NCBI RefSeq assembly: GCF_936927845.1 | Contig: NZ_CAKZHV010000033.1 | Span: forward strand, 1-14,380 | Origin: an uncultured Sphingomonas sp. | Lineage (GTDB): Bacteria > Pseudomonadota > Alphaproteobacteria > Sphingomonadales > Sphingomonadaceae | Direction of reading: 5' to 3' | Length of the DNA stretch: 14,380 nt | Part shown: in pieces, positions 1 to 8,248 of the stretch | Layout of the letters: each line of letters starts with the position of its first letter | Numbering within the stretch: the stretch's first letter is position 1 | Notes under the pieces: generated by a model | Seen by the model: the letters and a program-made list of their open reading frames with translations, nothing else | Databases searched by the model: none | What the model was told of the DNA's origin: nothing | Position numbers and translations under genes: made by a program

Positions 1-95
1 ACCTGTGGCTTGCGCATCACCTCGTCAGCAAGGCGGAGAAGACCGGACGCTTACCCCTCTCCTACTCGCGTAGCGTATCGAGTTCCCTCGCGTAG
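1..95 (+). CDS. Possible 3' end of an unidentified gene (partial)
   Basis: Reading frame 3 is open from the window edge to a TAG at 93-95 and gives about 30 residues, beginning LWLAHHLVSKAEKTGRLPLS. Most of its codons have G or C in third position, as in the neighbouring genes. It would converge on the phaB-type gene. The fragment is too short to assign to any family, and the open frame could be chance in GC-rich DNA. No function is proposed. Confidence 0.25.
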   Translation, partial: LWLAHHLVSKAEKTGRLPLSYSRSVSSSLA

Positions 96-99
96 CGTA
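66..99. repeat. Short direct repeat pair, 12 bp
   Basis: TCGCGTAGCGTA occurs at 66-77 and again, identically, at 88-99, so the copies are 22 bp apart. The first copy is also bracketed by ACTCG (64-68) and CGAGT (79-83), which are inverted relative to each other. The function is unknown. Confidence 0.55.
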
Positions 100-130
100 C
101 CGGGGGCGCGGGCCGGTTGCCGAAAGGCGG

Positions 131-210
131 CCGGCCCGTTGTGGTTCGCGCGCAGGTCCGCCAGCGGGCCGATGCGCGCAGCGCAGCGCGCGAACCGGCC
201 GGCGGGCCGG
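131..210. repeat. Long GC-rich hairpin (inverted repeat)
   Basis: GGTTCGCGCGC at 143-153 is perfectly complementary to GCGCGCGAACC at 186-196. Outside that stem, CCGGCCCG at 131-138 pairs with CGGGCCGG at 203-210. The arms are therefore roughly 23-25 nt with a small unpaired step, enclosing a loop of about 32 nt that has further self-complementarity (GCGCGC at both ends of 175-190). It could be a terminator stem, a REP-type palindrome or a structured RNA. No T-run follows it. Confidence 0.6.
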
Positions 211-221
211 CGAGAGCCGCA

Positions 222-392
222 CCCGTCCGACGTCACGGCGGCGGCTTCGCTAGCAGGCGTGCTTGCAGAAGAAGGCGCGTAAGTGAGGTAGGCGAGCCGC
301 TGACCGAAGCTGCGGTCTGTCAGATTAGGCGCATGTCGACGGTGGCTTGATGTAGCCGCGGCGACGGCAAAGCCGCCGTGACGTCGAACGGG
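222..392. repeat. MITE-like element with 21-bp inverted ends
   Basis: The 21 bases at 222-242 are the reverse complement of 372-392 with a single mismatch (20 of 21). Both arms contain the core GACGTCACGGCGGC or its complement. The arms enclose 129 bp with no recognisable gene. A short element with such termini fits a miniature inverted-repeat element or a paired intergenic repeat. I could not recognise a target duplication at its borders, so mobility is inference only. Confidence 0.5.
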
Positions 393-465
393 ATCGCTGA
401 CGCGACCCGCCGGCCGTGCCGGGCCTTGCGCCAGTGGCGCGCCGCAGCTCGAGGCGCTCGGCCCG

Positions 466-1188
466 TCAGTACATGTGCTGCCCGCCGTTGATGCTCAGCG
501 TCGAGCCCGTAACGAACCCCGCATCCTCCGAACACAGGAACGCGACCCCCCGCGCGATCTCCTGCGCCTGACCCAAGCGTCCGACCGGGATTTTGGCGAC
601 GATCTTTTCCAGCACCTCGCCGGGCACCGCGGCGACCATGTCGGTGTCGATATAGCCCGGCGCAATCGCGTTCACCGTGATGCCGGCGCGTGCGCCTTCC
701 TGCGACAATGCCTTGGTGAAACCGTGGATGCCGCTCTTCGCCGCGGCGTAATTGACCTGGCCGTACTGCCCCGCCTGGCCATTGATCGATCCGATGTTGA
801 CGATTCGCCCCCATTTGCGATCGCGCATGCCCGGGAACACCGCTTTCGCCATGTTGAAGCAGCCGCCGAGATTGGTGTCGATCACCTCGCGCCACATCTC
901 GTAGCTCAGCTTCATGATCGTGCCGTCGCGCGTGATGCCCGCGTTGTTGACCAGCACGTCGACGGGTCCGATCTCGTCCGCCACGCGCGCGACGCCCGCT
1001 TGGCAGGCGTCGTAATCCGCCACGTCCCATTTGAATGCCGCGATCCCGGTCCGCTCGGTGAAGTCGCGCGCACGCTCGTCGTTGCCGGCGTAATTGGCGG
1101 CGACCGTAAGCCCTTGCTCACGTAGTGCGACGCTGATCGCCTCGCCGATGCCGCGTGTTCCACCCGTCACGATTGCTACGCGTGCCAT
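466..1188 (-). CDS. phaB: Acetoacetyl-CoA reductase (SDR family, PhaB type)
   Basis: A 240-residue short-chain dehydrogenase, the usual PhaB length. PhaB reduces acetoacetyl-CoA to (R)-3-hydroxybutyryl-CoA with NADPH for polyhydroxybutyrate synthesis in the cytoplasm. Visible motifs are the nucleotide-binding TGGTRGIG (residues 8-15), NNAG (81-84), Asn107, and the catalytic Ser134, Tyr147 and Lys151. The NGQAGQYGQVNY stretch (136-147) resembles the PhaB signature more than that of FabG. ATG at 1188 is chosen because AGGAGAGG lies just upstream; an in-frame ATG at 1212 has no comparable site. The gene sits 27 bp downstream of hemH on the same strand, so it may be co-transcribed. No phaA or phaC is in the window. 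A generic 3-oxoacyl-ACP reductase is the main alternative. Confidence 0.88.
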   Translation of the reverse strand: MARVAIVTGGTRGIGEAISVALREQGLTVAANYAGNDERARDFTERTGIAAFKWDVADYDACQAGVARVADEIGPVDVLVNNAGITRDGTIMKLSYEMWREVIDTNLGGCFNMAKAVFPGMRDRKWGRIVNIGSINGQAGQYGQVNYAAAKSGIHGFTKALSQEGARAGITVNAIAPGYIDTDMVAAVPGEVLEKIVAKIPVGRLGQAQEIARGVAFLCSEDAGFVTGSTLSINGGQHMY

Positions 1189-1215
1189 GTCGCCTCTCCT
1201 ATTTCGCGACATAGG

Positions 1216-2220
<1,005 letters not shown>

Positions 2221-2233
2221 GAGCGAAACAGTC

Positions 2234-4453
2234 TCAAGCGCGGGGTTGCAGGGGAAGCGAGCGGAGCCGCGCACCGGTCGCGGCACGCAGCGCATTGGCA
2301 ACGGCTGGCCCGACCGCCGGTATCCCGAGGTCGGACACGCCACCCGGATCGGCGGTGCTCGGGATCAACTCCACCGTTACTTCGGGCGCAGTCGCGAGTG
2401 TCGGCAGCGCGAAATCACCGAACAACCGCGTTGACGGAAGATTGCGCTCGATGCGGGCCGCGCACCCGGTTGCCAGTGCGACACCCAGGATCAACCCGCC
2501 CTCGATCTGCTGGCGCACCACGTCCGGGTTGATCGTGCGCCCGCAATCGACCGCGGCCACTAGGCGGTCGACCCGGACGCGCCCGGCATCGTCGACGCGC
2601 GCTTCCGCCATCACCGCGATGAAACTGCCCGCGATCGTGTGGCAGGCGATCCCCTGCCCACTGCCCGCCACCCCGCCCTGCCAGCCGCCGAGCGCGGATG
2701 CGGTCGTCAGGCAGCGCGCCAGTCGCGCGTTGCCGCCCAGCATGCCGATACGATAGCTCATCGGCTCGTTGCCGCTCGCGTGGGCGAGTTCGTCGATGAA
2801 GCATTCGGTGAAAAAGGCATTGTAGCCGTCGGCGAGTCCGCGCAGATGCCCGACCGGTACCCCGATCCCAGCCGGGTGGTGATCGACCGTGAGCGCAGGG
2901 ATCGCGTAGGGCGGCACCGCACCCGACATCGCGTAGCCGTCCGCGCCGCCGGGCAGCGCCGCCGCGGCGCGACGTAGCGGGTCGCGCGCCAACAGCCGCG
3001 CGGCCAGCGCGGCACCGGTCGCCGGCGCCGCAATCTTCGCCTGCCAGCCGAGGATCGCCCCGCCCGCGCCCAGCCGCGCGCTCATCCGCGCGCGCGCCGG
3101 TGCACGAAACCGATCACGCAGCGCTGCCTCGCCGCGTGACCAGCTGAGCTGGACCGGTCGCTTCAACGCGCGCGCGAGGATCGCAACCTGCGCGGCGACC
3201 TCGGTTTCTAGCGCCTGACCGAACGATCCGCCCACGGGCATCGCATGCACGATGACTTGCGCCGTCGCGATGCCGAGCGCGGCGGCGGCGGCATCGCGCG
3301 CGCTGGCGGGCACCTGCGTTGCGATCCAGAGTTCGAGCGCACCGTCGCGCCAATGCGCCGTCGCGCTCGGCGTCTCGAGCGAGGGGTGGAGCGCAAGCCC
3401 GGCGTGATAATCCGCGGTATACAGCCGCGCGCCGGTAAATACGGTCGCGAGGTCGCCTGCGGCGGCGACGCGGTATCCGTCTTCCGCCAGTCCCGCATCG
3501 AGCGCACGGCCGACCGACGCGCTGTCGATCTCGGGTCCGCGCGTCTCGAAGCGCGGCGCGAGGGCATCGAGCGCGCGGTTCGCCGCCCACCAATTGTTCG
3601 CCGCGACCGCCACCCAGGTGTCGCGCGCAACCACGCCCGCGACGCCTTGCACCGCTTCGGCCGCGGCGCGGTTGAACGAGCGCAGCCGCGTGTCGCCAAT
3701 CGGACCTTGACGGATGCTGGCGAACAACATGTCAGGCAGCCGCACGTCGCCGGCGTAATTGGCCGATCCGTCGACCTTGGCGGGCGCGTCGAGCCGCGGC
3801 AGCGATTGTCCGCTCAGCCGACCCTGGTCGCCGAACCGCATGGGCAGCTCGTCGGGAACATCATAGCCCGCCGCTGCCTCCGCCAGCTCGCCGAAGCGCA
3901 GCTTGCGTCCGCCCAGCGCCACGAAGCCGTCCGCGGTGTCGCACGCCTGCCAATCGGCGTCCCAGCGCGCCGCCGCCGCCTTGCAGAGCAGCACGCGCGC
4001 CGCCGCGCCCGCCTCGCGCAGGACCTGCTCGAACCGGCGAAGCGAGGTCGAACCGGCGGTAAGCATCACCGCGCCGCGCGTCAGGTGTTCGTCGCGCAAG
4101 CCGCGCGGCACATGGTCGAACCCGCCGGCGAACAGCGCCTCGGCGGCGAGCGGGTTGGCGTAGAGCGGGTTGATCGGCGCGGGCTCGACCGCGACCGTGC
4201 GCCAGTCGGCGCCGAGTTCGTCGGCGACGATCTGCGGCAGCGTGGTGAACACGCCCTGCCCGTGCTCGACCTGCGGGACGGCGACGATCACCCGGCCGTC
4301 GCGCGCGATCTTCAGAAACCCGCCGAATAGCGTCTCGTCCGCCGCGACCGGCAAGTTGGGCGCGTACCGCCGCGGCCAGGCAGCCCAGGCGACGAGCAGC
4401 CCGACGCCCGCACCACCGGCGACGAGGACATTGCGGCGCGAGAGCGTGGGCAT
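2234..4453 (-). CDS. Xanthine dehydrogenase-family molybdopterin-binding subunit (IorB-like), Tat-exported
   Basis: A 739-residue large subunit of the molybdenum hydroxylase family, closest in architecture to the beta subunit of isoquinoline 1-oxidoreductase and aldehyde oxidases. The N-terminus carries a twin-arginine signal (SRRNVLV at 5-11) and then a hydrophobic stretch, so export to the periplasm is likely. The molybdopterin-type GGSFG motif is at 408-412, and the late AVDCGRTINPDVVRQQIEGG stretch is characteristic. Two departures stand out. The C-terminal site that normally reads GVGE, holding the catalytic glutamate, reads GVSD (Asp708). No 2Fe-2S small subunit or XdhC-like maturation gene is adjacent. 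ATG 4453 is preferred because AAGGA lies 8 bases upstream; a TTG at 4474 is the alternative. The substrate is unknown. Confidence 0.85.
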   Translation of the reverse strand: MPTLSRRNVLVAGGAGVGLLVAWAAWPRRYAPNLPVAADETLFGGFLKIARDGRVIVAVPQVEHGQGVFTTLPQIVADELGADWRTVAVEPAPINPLYANPLAAEALFAGGFDHVPRGLRDEHLTRGAVMLTAGSTSLRRFEQVLREAGAAARVLLCKAAAARWDADWQACDTADGFVALGGRKLRFGELAEAAAGYDVPDELPMRFGDQGRLSGQSLPRLDAPAKVDGSANYAGDVRLPDMLFASIRQGPIGDTRLRSFNRAAAEAVQGVAGVVARDTWVAVAANNWWAANRALDALAPRFETRGPEIDSASVGRALDAGLAEDGYRVAAAGDLATVFTGARLYTADYHAGLALHPSLETPSATAHWRDGALELWIATQVPASARDAAAAALGIATAQVIVHAMPVGGSFGQALETEVAAQVAILARALKRPVQLSWSRGEAALRDRFRAPARARMSARLGAGGAILGWQAKIAAPATGAALAARLLARDPLRRAAAALPGGADGYAMSGAVPPYAIPALTVDHHPAGIGVPVGHLRGLADGYNAFFTECFIDELAHASGNEPMSYRIGMLGGNARLARCLTTASALGGWQGGVAGSGQGIACHTIAGSFIAVMAEARVDDAGRVRVDRLVAAVDCGRTINPDVVRQQIEGGLILGVALATGCAARIERNLPSTRLFGDFALPTLATAPEVTVELIPSTADPGGVSDLGIPAVGPAVANALRAATGARLRSLPLQPRA

Positions 4454-4517
4454 CGCGCGATCCTTAGCCGCCAAGCGACGCGGGGCAAGCCGATGCGCGT
4501 TCGGGCCGCGTGCGCTG

Positions 4518-6215
4518 CTACACGCTCTCCGTCAGCGCGAGCGCGCGGTACTTGGCGCGCAGCGATACCTTGTCGATCTTCTCGGTGCCGAGCCGCGGCA
4601 GCGGATCGTCCGCGATCCAGATCTTCTGCGGCACCTTGAACGCAGCGATATGCTGCGTGAGGAAAGCGACCAGATCCTCCGATTCGACCACGCCGGGGTG
4701 CGCCAAGTGGACGACCGCGCCCGGCACCTCGCCGTAGCGTTCGTCGGCGAGGCCGAACACGGCGGCCTCGGCGACCTCGGGATGTTCGTACAACGCCGCC
4801 TCGACCTCCTGACAGCTGATGTTCTCGCCACCGCGGATGATAATGTCCTTCTTGCGGTCGACGATGAACAGATAGCCGTCCTCATCGAGGTAGCCGATGT
4901 CACCGGTGCGGAAGTAACCGTCACTGGTGAAGGCGTCGGCGGTCGCTTGGCGGTTGCCCCAATATTCCTCGAAACATGCAACCGAGCGGATGCACACCTC
5001 GCCGCGCTGCCCCTGCGCGACCGGCGTTCCGGCATCGTCGAGGATCGCGAGGTCGACCAGCGGTGGCGACGCGCGGCCAGCCGAGTTGGGCTTGGCGATG
5101 TAATTGCCGCGCCAATTGCCGGTCCCGACGCCGTTGGTCTCGGTCAAACCGTAACCGATCAGCGGCGCACCCTCCATCTCCGCATCGATGCGGCGGACGT
5201 GCTCGACCGGACGCGGCGCGCCGCCCGCGGCGATATCGGCCAGCGTCGACAGGTCGTACTTGCCGCGATTGGGATGCGTCAGCATCTCGAAGCTCATCAA
5301 CGGCACGCCGACGAAATAGGTCACCTTTTCCTGCGCGATCAGCCGCATCGCTTCCTCCGCATCCCATTTGGGCATCAGCACCAGTTTGCGCCCGATCGCC
5401 ATGCTCTGGAGGAACACCGGCACCTCCGCGGTGACGTGGAAGAGCGGCACGTTGAGCAATGTCGCGGGCTGGAGCGTGCTGGCGGTGCCGTCCTGCGTCG
5501 CGAGCCCGAGCATCATCAGCGCGGAGGCGAGATAGTTGAAGATGCCCTGCGTCACCTGAAAATGGGTCGACAACGCGCCCTTCGATTTACCCGTCGAGCC
5601 AGAGGTGAACAGGATCGTCGCGCGATCATGACCGGCGAGCGTCGGCAGGGTCGCGCCCGAGGCGTGCGCGACGATGTCGCCGATCGCCTCGTTTAAGGGG
5701 CGCAGGTCATCGAACGTTTCGACCCGCGCCGCCACGCCGTCGATCGCGGCCAGCCGCTTCGCGCGCGGCAGGTCGGCGAAGATCAGGCTGACGCCGACGT
5801 CACGGATCGCCGCCTCGAACTCCTCGGCCTGCCACCAGCCGTTCAGCAGTGTCGCGGTGCCGCCCGCCATCAGGATGCCCATGTAGAGCACGATCCACGA
5901 CGGCGAGTTGCGCGCGGCGATACCAACACGATCACCCTTGGCGACACCGTAATGCCCGACCAGCGCATCGGCGACCTGCTGTGCGGCGGCATGGACCTGC
6001 CCAAAGGTCAGCCGCTCCTCGCCCGCGACGAGAAATTCGGTATCGGCGTGCTGGCTGCAGAAATGCGCGAAATAGGCGGTCAGCGTCGGCGGCGCGGCGG
6101 CAATGTACGGCAGCGACTGGCCGAAGCGCTCGACCCGTCCGAGCGGCAGCTGCCCGCCCTCGCCGGTCATCGCACCCATCACCGCATCCATCCGCTGGTC
6201 GAGCTCGGTCCGCAT
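4518..6215 (-). CDS. AMP-dependent acyl-CoA synthetase/ligase
   Basis: A 565-residue adenylate-forming enzyme (ANL superfamily), which activates a carboxylic acid with ATP and forms its CoA thioester. Motifs in order are the P-loop TSGSTGKSKG (204-213), YGLTETNGVG, YFRTGDIGYLDEDGYLFIVD with DRKKDIIIRGGENI, and the C-terminal LPRLGTEKIDK, whose Lys546 aligns with the catalytic lysine. The usual Gly before that lysine is Glu here. Chain length and substrate cannot be read from the sequence; a fatty acid is likely. Two adjacent ATGs (6218 and 6215) follow GGAGAG; 6215 gives the better spacing. A longer open frame reaches 6506 but would run into lgt on the other strand. The gene is divergent from lgt and sits 64 bp upstream of the molybdenum hydroxylase gene. 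Confidence 0.9.
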   Translation of the reverse strand: MRTELDQRMDAVMGAMTGEGGQLPLGRVERFGQSLPYIAAAPPTLTAYFAHFCSQHADTEFLVAGEERLTFGQVHAAAQQVADALVGHYGVAKGDRVGIAARNSPSWIVLYMGILMAGGTATLLNGWWQAEEFEAAIRDVGVSLIFADLPRAKRLAAIDGVAARVETFDDLRPLNEAIGDIVAHASGATLPTLAGHDRATILFTSGSTGKSKGALSTHFQVTQGIFNYLASALMMLGLATQDGTASTLQPATLLNVPLFHVTAEVPVFLQSMAIGRKLVLMPKWDAEEAMRLIAQEKVTYFVGVPLMSFEMLTHPNRGKYDLSTLADIAAGGAPRPVEHVRRIDAEMEGAPLIGYGLTETNGVGTGNWRGNYIAKPNSAGRASPPLVDLAILDDAGTPVAQGQRGEVCIRSVACFEEYWGNRQATADAFTSDGYFRTGDIGYLDEDGYLFIVDRKKDIIIRGGENISCQEVEAALYEHPEVAEAAVFGLADERYGEVPGAVVHLAHPGVVESEDLVAFLTQHIAAFKVPQKIWIADDPLPRLGTEKIDKVSLRAKYRALALTESV

Positions 6216-6218
6216 CAT

Positions 6219-6299
6219 TCTCTCCGCTTTGATCCAGGCCTTGGGCTTGGTCTTGTGCTTGCAGCTCCTTATGGAGGCGGGAATGCTGAGGGGAAAGCC
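6219..6299. promoter_or_regulatory. Divergent promoter region for acyl-CoA synthetase and lgt
   Basis: This short gap must hold the start signals for both divergent genes. On the plus strand TTGGTC (6247-6252) and TTATGG (6269-6274), 16 bases apart, form a weak sigma70-like pair. The -10 candidate lies in a small CTCC-TTAT-GGAG palindrome (6265-6276 approximately). AGGGG just before 6300 is the probable lgt ribosome binding site. The promoter assignment is tentative. Confidence 0.3.
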
Positions 6300-7193
6300 T
6301 TGATCCTGTCCATGCTTGCCGACGCCGCCTATTCGGGCACCGGCCATATCCGCTTCGCCGATCTGGGCCTGCACCCCGACGTGTTCACGCTCGGCTTCTT
6401 CACGCTGCGCTGGTACAGCCTCGCCTATATCGCGGGCATCGTCGTCGGCTGGTGGTATCTGCTCAAGCTGCTGGCGCAGCCCGGGGCACCGATGGCGCGG
6501 CGCCACGCCGACGATCTGGTCTTCTACGCGACGCTCGGGATCATTCTGGGCGGGCGGATCGGTTACGTGCTGTTCTACGCGCCCGAGATGCTGTCATCTC
6601 CCTTGCGCATCCTCAGGCTGTGGGACGGCGGCATGTCGTTTCACGGCGGGGTGATCGGCACGTCGCTCGGGATCATCTGGTTCGCGCGCAAGCACGGGCT
6701 CAACTGGCTGCGCATCCACGATTACGTCGCCTGCGTGGTGCCGTTCGGGCTGTTCTTTGGGCGCCTCGCCAATTTCGTGAACGGCGAATTGTGGGGCAAG
6801 CCCGCCGACGTGCCGTGGGCGATCGTGTTCGAGCGGACGGTGCCGAGCGGCTTCATCGAACCCGCGCGTCATCCGAGCCAGCTCTATGAGGCGGGGCTGG
6901 AGGGCATCTGCCTGTTCCTGCTGCTCGCCTACGCCTTCTGGCGCACCAAGGCACGCTACCAGCCGGGCAAGCTCGTCGGGCTGTTCCTGCTTGGTTACGG
7001 CATCGCGCGTTTCATCGTCGAATTCTTCCGCGAACCCGACGCGCAATTTGCCGGCACGTTCTTCGCCAACACCATCCACATGGGGCAGGTGCTGTGCATC
7101 CCGATGATCCTGGGCGGCGCGTTCCTGATCGCGACCGCGCCCGGCCGGCGGCAGCGGATCGAGCCCACGGTCGGGCTGGAGAGCGTCGCCTGA
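6300..7193 (+). CDS. lgt: Prolipoprotein diacylglyceryl transferase
   Basis: An integral inner-membrane enzyme that transfers diacylglycerol from phosphatidylglycerol to the lipobox cysteine of prolipoproteins, the first step of lipoprotein maturation. The 297-residue length is normal. Family motifs are FTLRWYSLAYIAG (34-46), GGMSFHGG with His115 (110-117), the Lgt signature GRLANFVNGELWGK (154-167), HPSQLYEA (191-198) and LGYGIARFIVEFFREPD (231-247). About seven hydrophobic segments are visible. The TTG at 6300 is favoured because AGGGG lies 6 bases upstream; ATG 6312 is a plausible alternative start with poor spacing. It is the first gene of a plus-strand operon, and its TGA overlaps the likely start of the next gene. 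Confidence 0.95.
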   Translation: MILSMLADAAYSGTGHIRFADLGLHPDVFTLGFFTLRWYSLAYIAGIVVGWWYLLKLLAQPGAPMARRHADDLVFYATLGIILGGRIGYVLFYAPEMLSSPLRILRLWDGGMSFHGGVIGTSLGIIWFARKHGLNWLRIHDYVACVVPFGLFFGRLANFVNGELWGKPADVPWAIVFERTVPSGFIEPARHPSQLYEAGLEGICLFLLLAYAFWRTKARYQPGKLVGLFLLGYGIARFIVEFFREPDAQFAGTFFANTIHMGQVLCIPMILGGAFLIATAPGRRQRIEPTVGLESVA

Positions 7194-8248
7194 GCAATCA
7201 TCCCCTCGTCCCGCCAGCGGGCGCCCCGGTTGGCGAGCCGCTGCTCGCCGAGCGGTTGGCGCGCGCGATTACGCTCGGCGGGCCGATCCCGGTCAGCCAG
7301 TTCATGGCCGCCGCCAACGCGCATTATTACGCGACGCGCGATCCGCTCGGCGCGGCGGGCGATTTCACCACCGCGCCCGAGATCAGCCAGATGTTCGGCG
7401 AGCTGATCGGGCTGTGGGCAGCCGACCTGTGGGATCGCGCCGGACGCCCCGAAATCGCCTGGATCGAGCTCGGCCCCGGGCGCGGCACGCTGACCGCCGA
7501 TGCATTGCGGGCGATGCGCGCGGCGGGGCTGACGCCGCCGGTCCATTTCGTCGAGAACAGTCCGGCGTTGCGCGACATCCAGGCGCGTGCGGTGCCCGAT
7601 GCGACGTGGCACGACGATGTATCAAGCCTGCCGGGTGACCGCGCGCTGATCGTCGTCGCCAACGAATTCTTCGACGCGCTGCCGATCCGCCAGTTGGTGC
7701 GCGGAGCCGCTGGCTGGCGTGAGCGGCTGGTCGCGTGTCAGGACACGTTGTTCCTGCCGATCGCGGGCGGTGCGATGCCGCCGGGGATCATGCCCGACGC
7801 GCTCGACAATGCCGCACCCGGATCGGTGGTGGAGACCTCGCCCGCCAGCGTCGCGATCATGGCGGGGCTCGCCGCGCTGATCGAGGCGCAGGGCGGCGCG
7901 ATGCTGGTGGTCGACTATGGCTACGAAGGGCCCGCGGTCGGCGACACGTTGCAGGCGGTACGCGGCCACGCCTATGCCAATCCGTTCGATGCACCGGGTG
8001 AGCAGGATCTGACCGCGCACGTCGATTTCGCGACGCTGGGGCTGGCGGCGGAGGCATCCGGCTGCGTGCGATCGGGTCCGGTCGGGCAAGGCGCGTTCCT
8101 GTCCGCGCTCGGTATCGATGCGCGCGCCACAGCGCTCGGACCGCGCGTGGCGGATGATCGCCGCCGATTGGTCGAGGAGATGGGCGAGTTGTTCCGCGTG
8201 ATGGCGGTGAGGCACCGCGACTGGCCCGAGCCGGCGGGTTTTCGATGA
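7190..8248 (+). CDS. Class I SAM-dependent methyltransferase, NDUFAF7/MidA family
   Basis: A protein of about 352 residues with the SAM-binding motif ELGPGRGTL (93-101) and the family landmark HYYATRDPLGAAGDFTTAPE (45-64). Mitochondrial NDUFAF7/MidA methylates an arginine of complex I subunit NDUFS2, and a similar role in respiratory complex I is a reasonable guess here. The conserved N-terminus has no ATG or GTG in frame. The best start is CTG 7190, which overlaps the lgt stop as CTGA and has GGAGAG 6 bases upstream. TTG 7256 is the fallback, and ATG 7094 would overlap lgt by 100 bases. The gene overlaps the next one as ATGA. Confidence 0.85.
   Translation: MSNHPLVPPAGAPVGEPLLAERLARAITLGGPIPVSQFMAAANAHYYATRDPLGAAGDFTTAPEISQMFGELIGLWAADLWDRAGRPEIAWIELGPGRGTLTADALRAMRAAGLTPPVHFVENSPALRDIQARAVPDATWHDDVSSLPGDRALIVVANEFFDALPIRQLVRGAAGWRERLVACQDTLFLPIAGGAMPPGIMPDALDNAAPGSVVETSPASVAIMAGLAALIEAQGGAMLVVDYGYEGPAVGDTLQAVRGHAYANPFDAPGEQDLTAHVDFATLGLAAEASGCVRSGPVGQGAFLSALGIDARATALGPRVADDRRRLVEEMGELFRVMAVRHRDWPEPAGFR

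Larger units (their letters stand above)
96..465. other. Structured intergenic region without a convincing gene
   Basis: About 370 bases with no supportable coding sequence. Several frames stay open, but their translations are arginine/alanine-rich low-complexity text typical of noncoding GC-rich DNA. The stretch contains two large inverted repeats (131-210 and 222-392) and one copy of a short direct repeat that begins at 66. It lies between a possible plus-strand gene end and the minus-strand end of the acetoacetyl-CoA reductase gene. It may therefore contain convergent terminators or a small repeat element. Confidence 0.6.

Noticed and set aside
10..282. 90-residue plus-strand open frame
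   Set aside because: Low-complexity Arg/Ala/Pro text running through the large hairpin; no ribosome site or conserved motif.
320..1030. Long minus-strand open frame overlapping the acetoacetyl-CoA reductase
   Set aside because: Arginine/glycine-rich shadow of the phaB frame with no family motif.
3245..4330. Long plus-strand open frame opposite the molybdenum hydroxylase
   Set aside because: Arg-rich antisense shadow, no domain recognisable.
4170..5696. 508-residue plus-strand open frame opposite the acyl-CoA synthetase
   Set aside because: Antisense shadow, with repeated His/Arg/Asp residues typical of reverse-read coding DNA.
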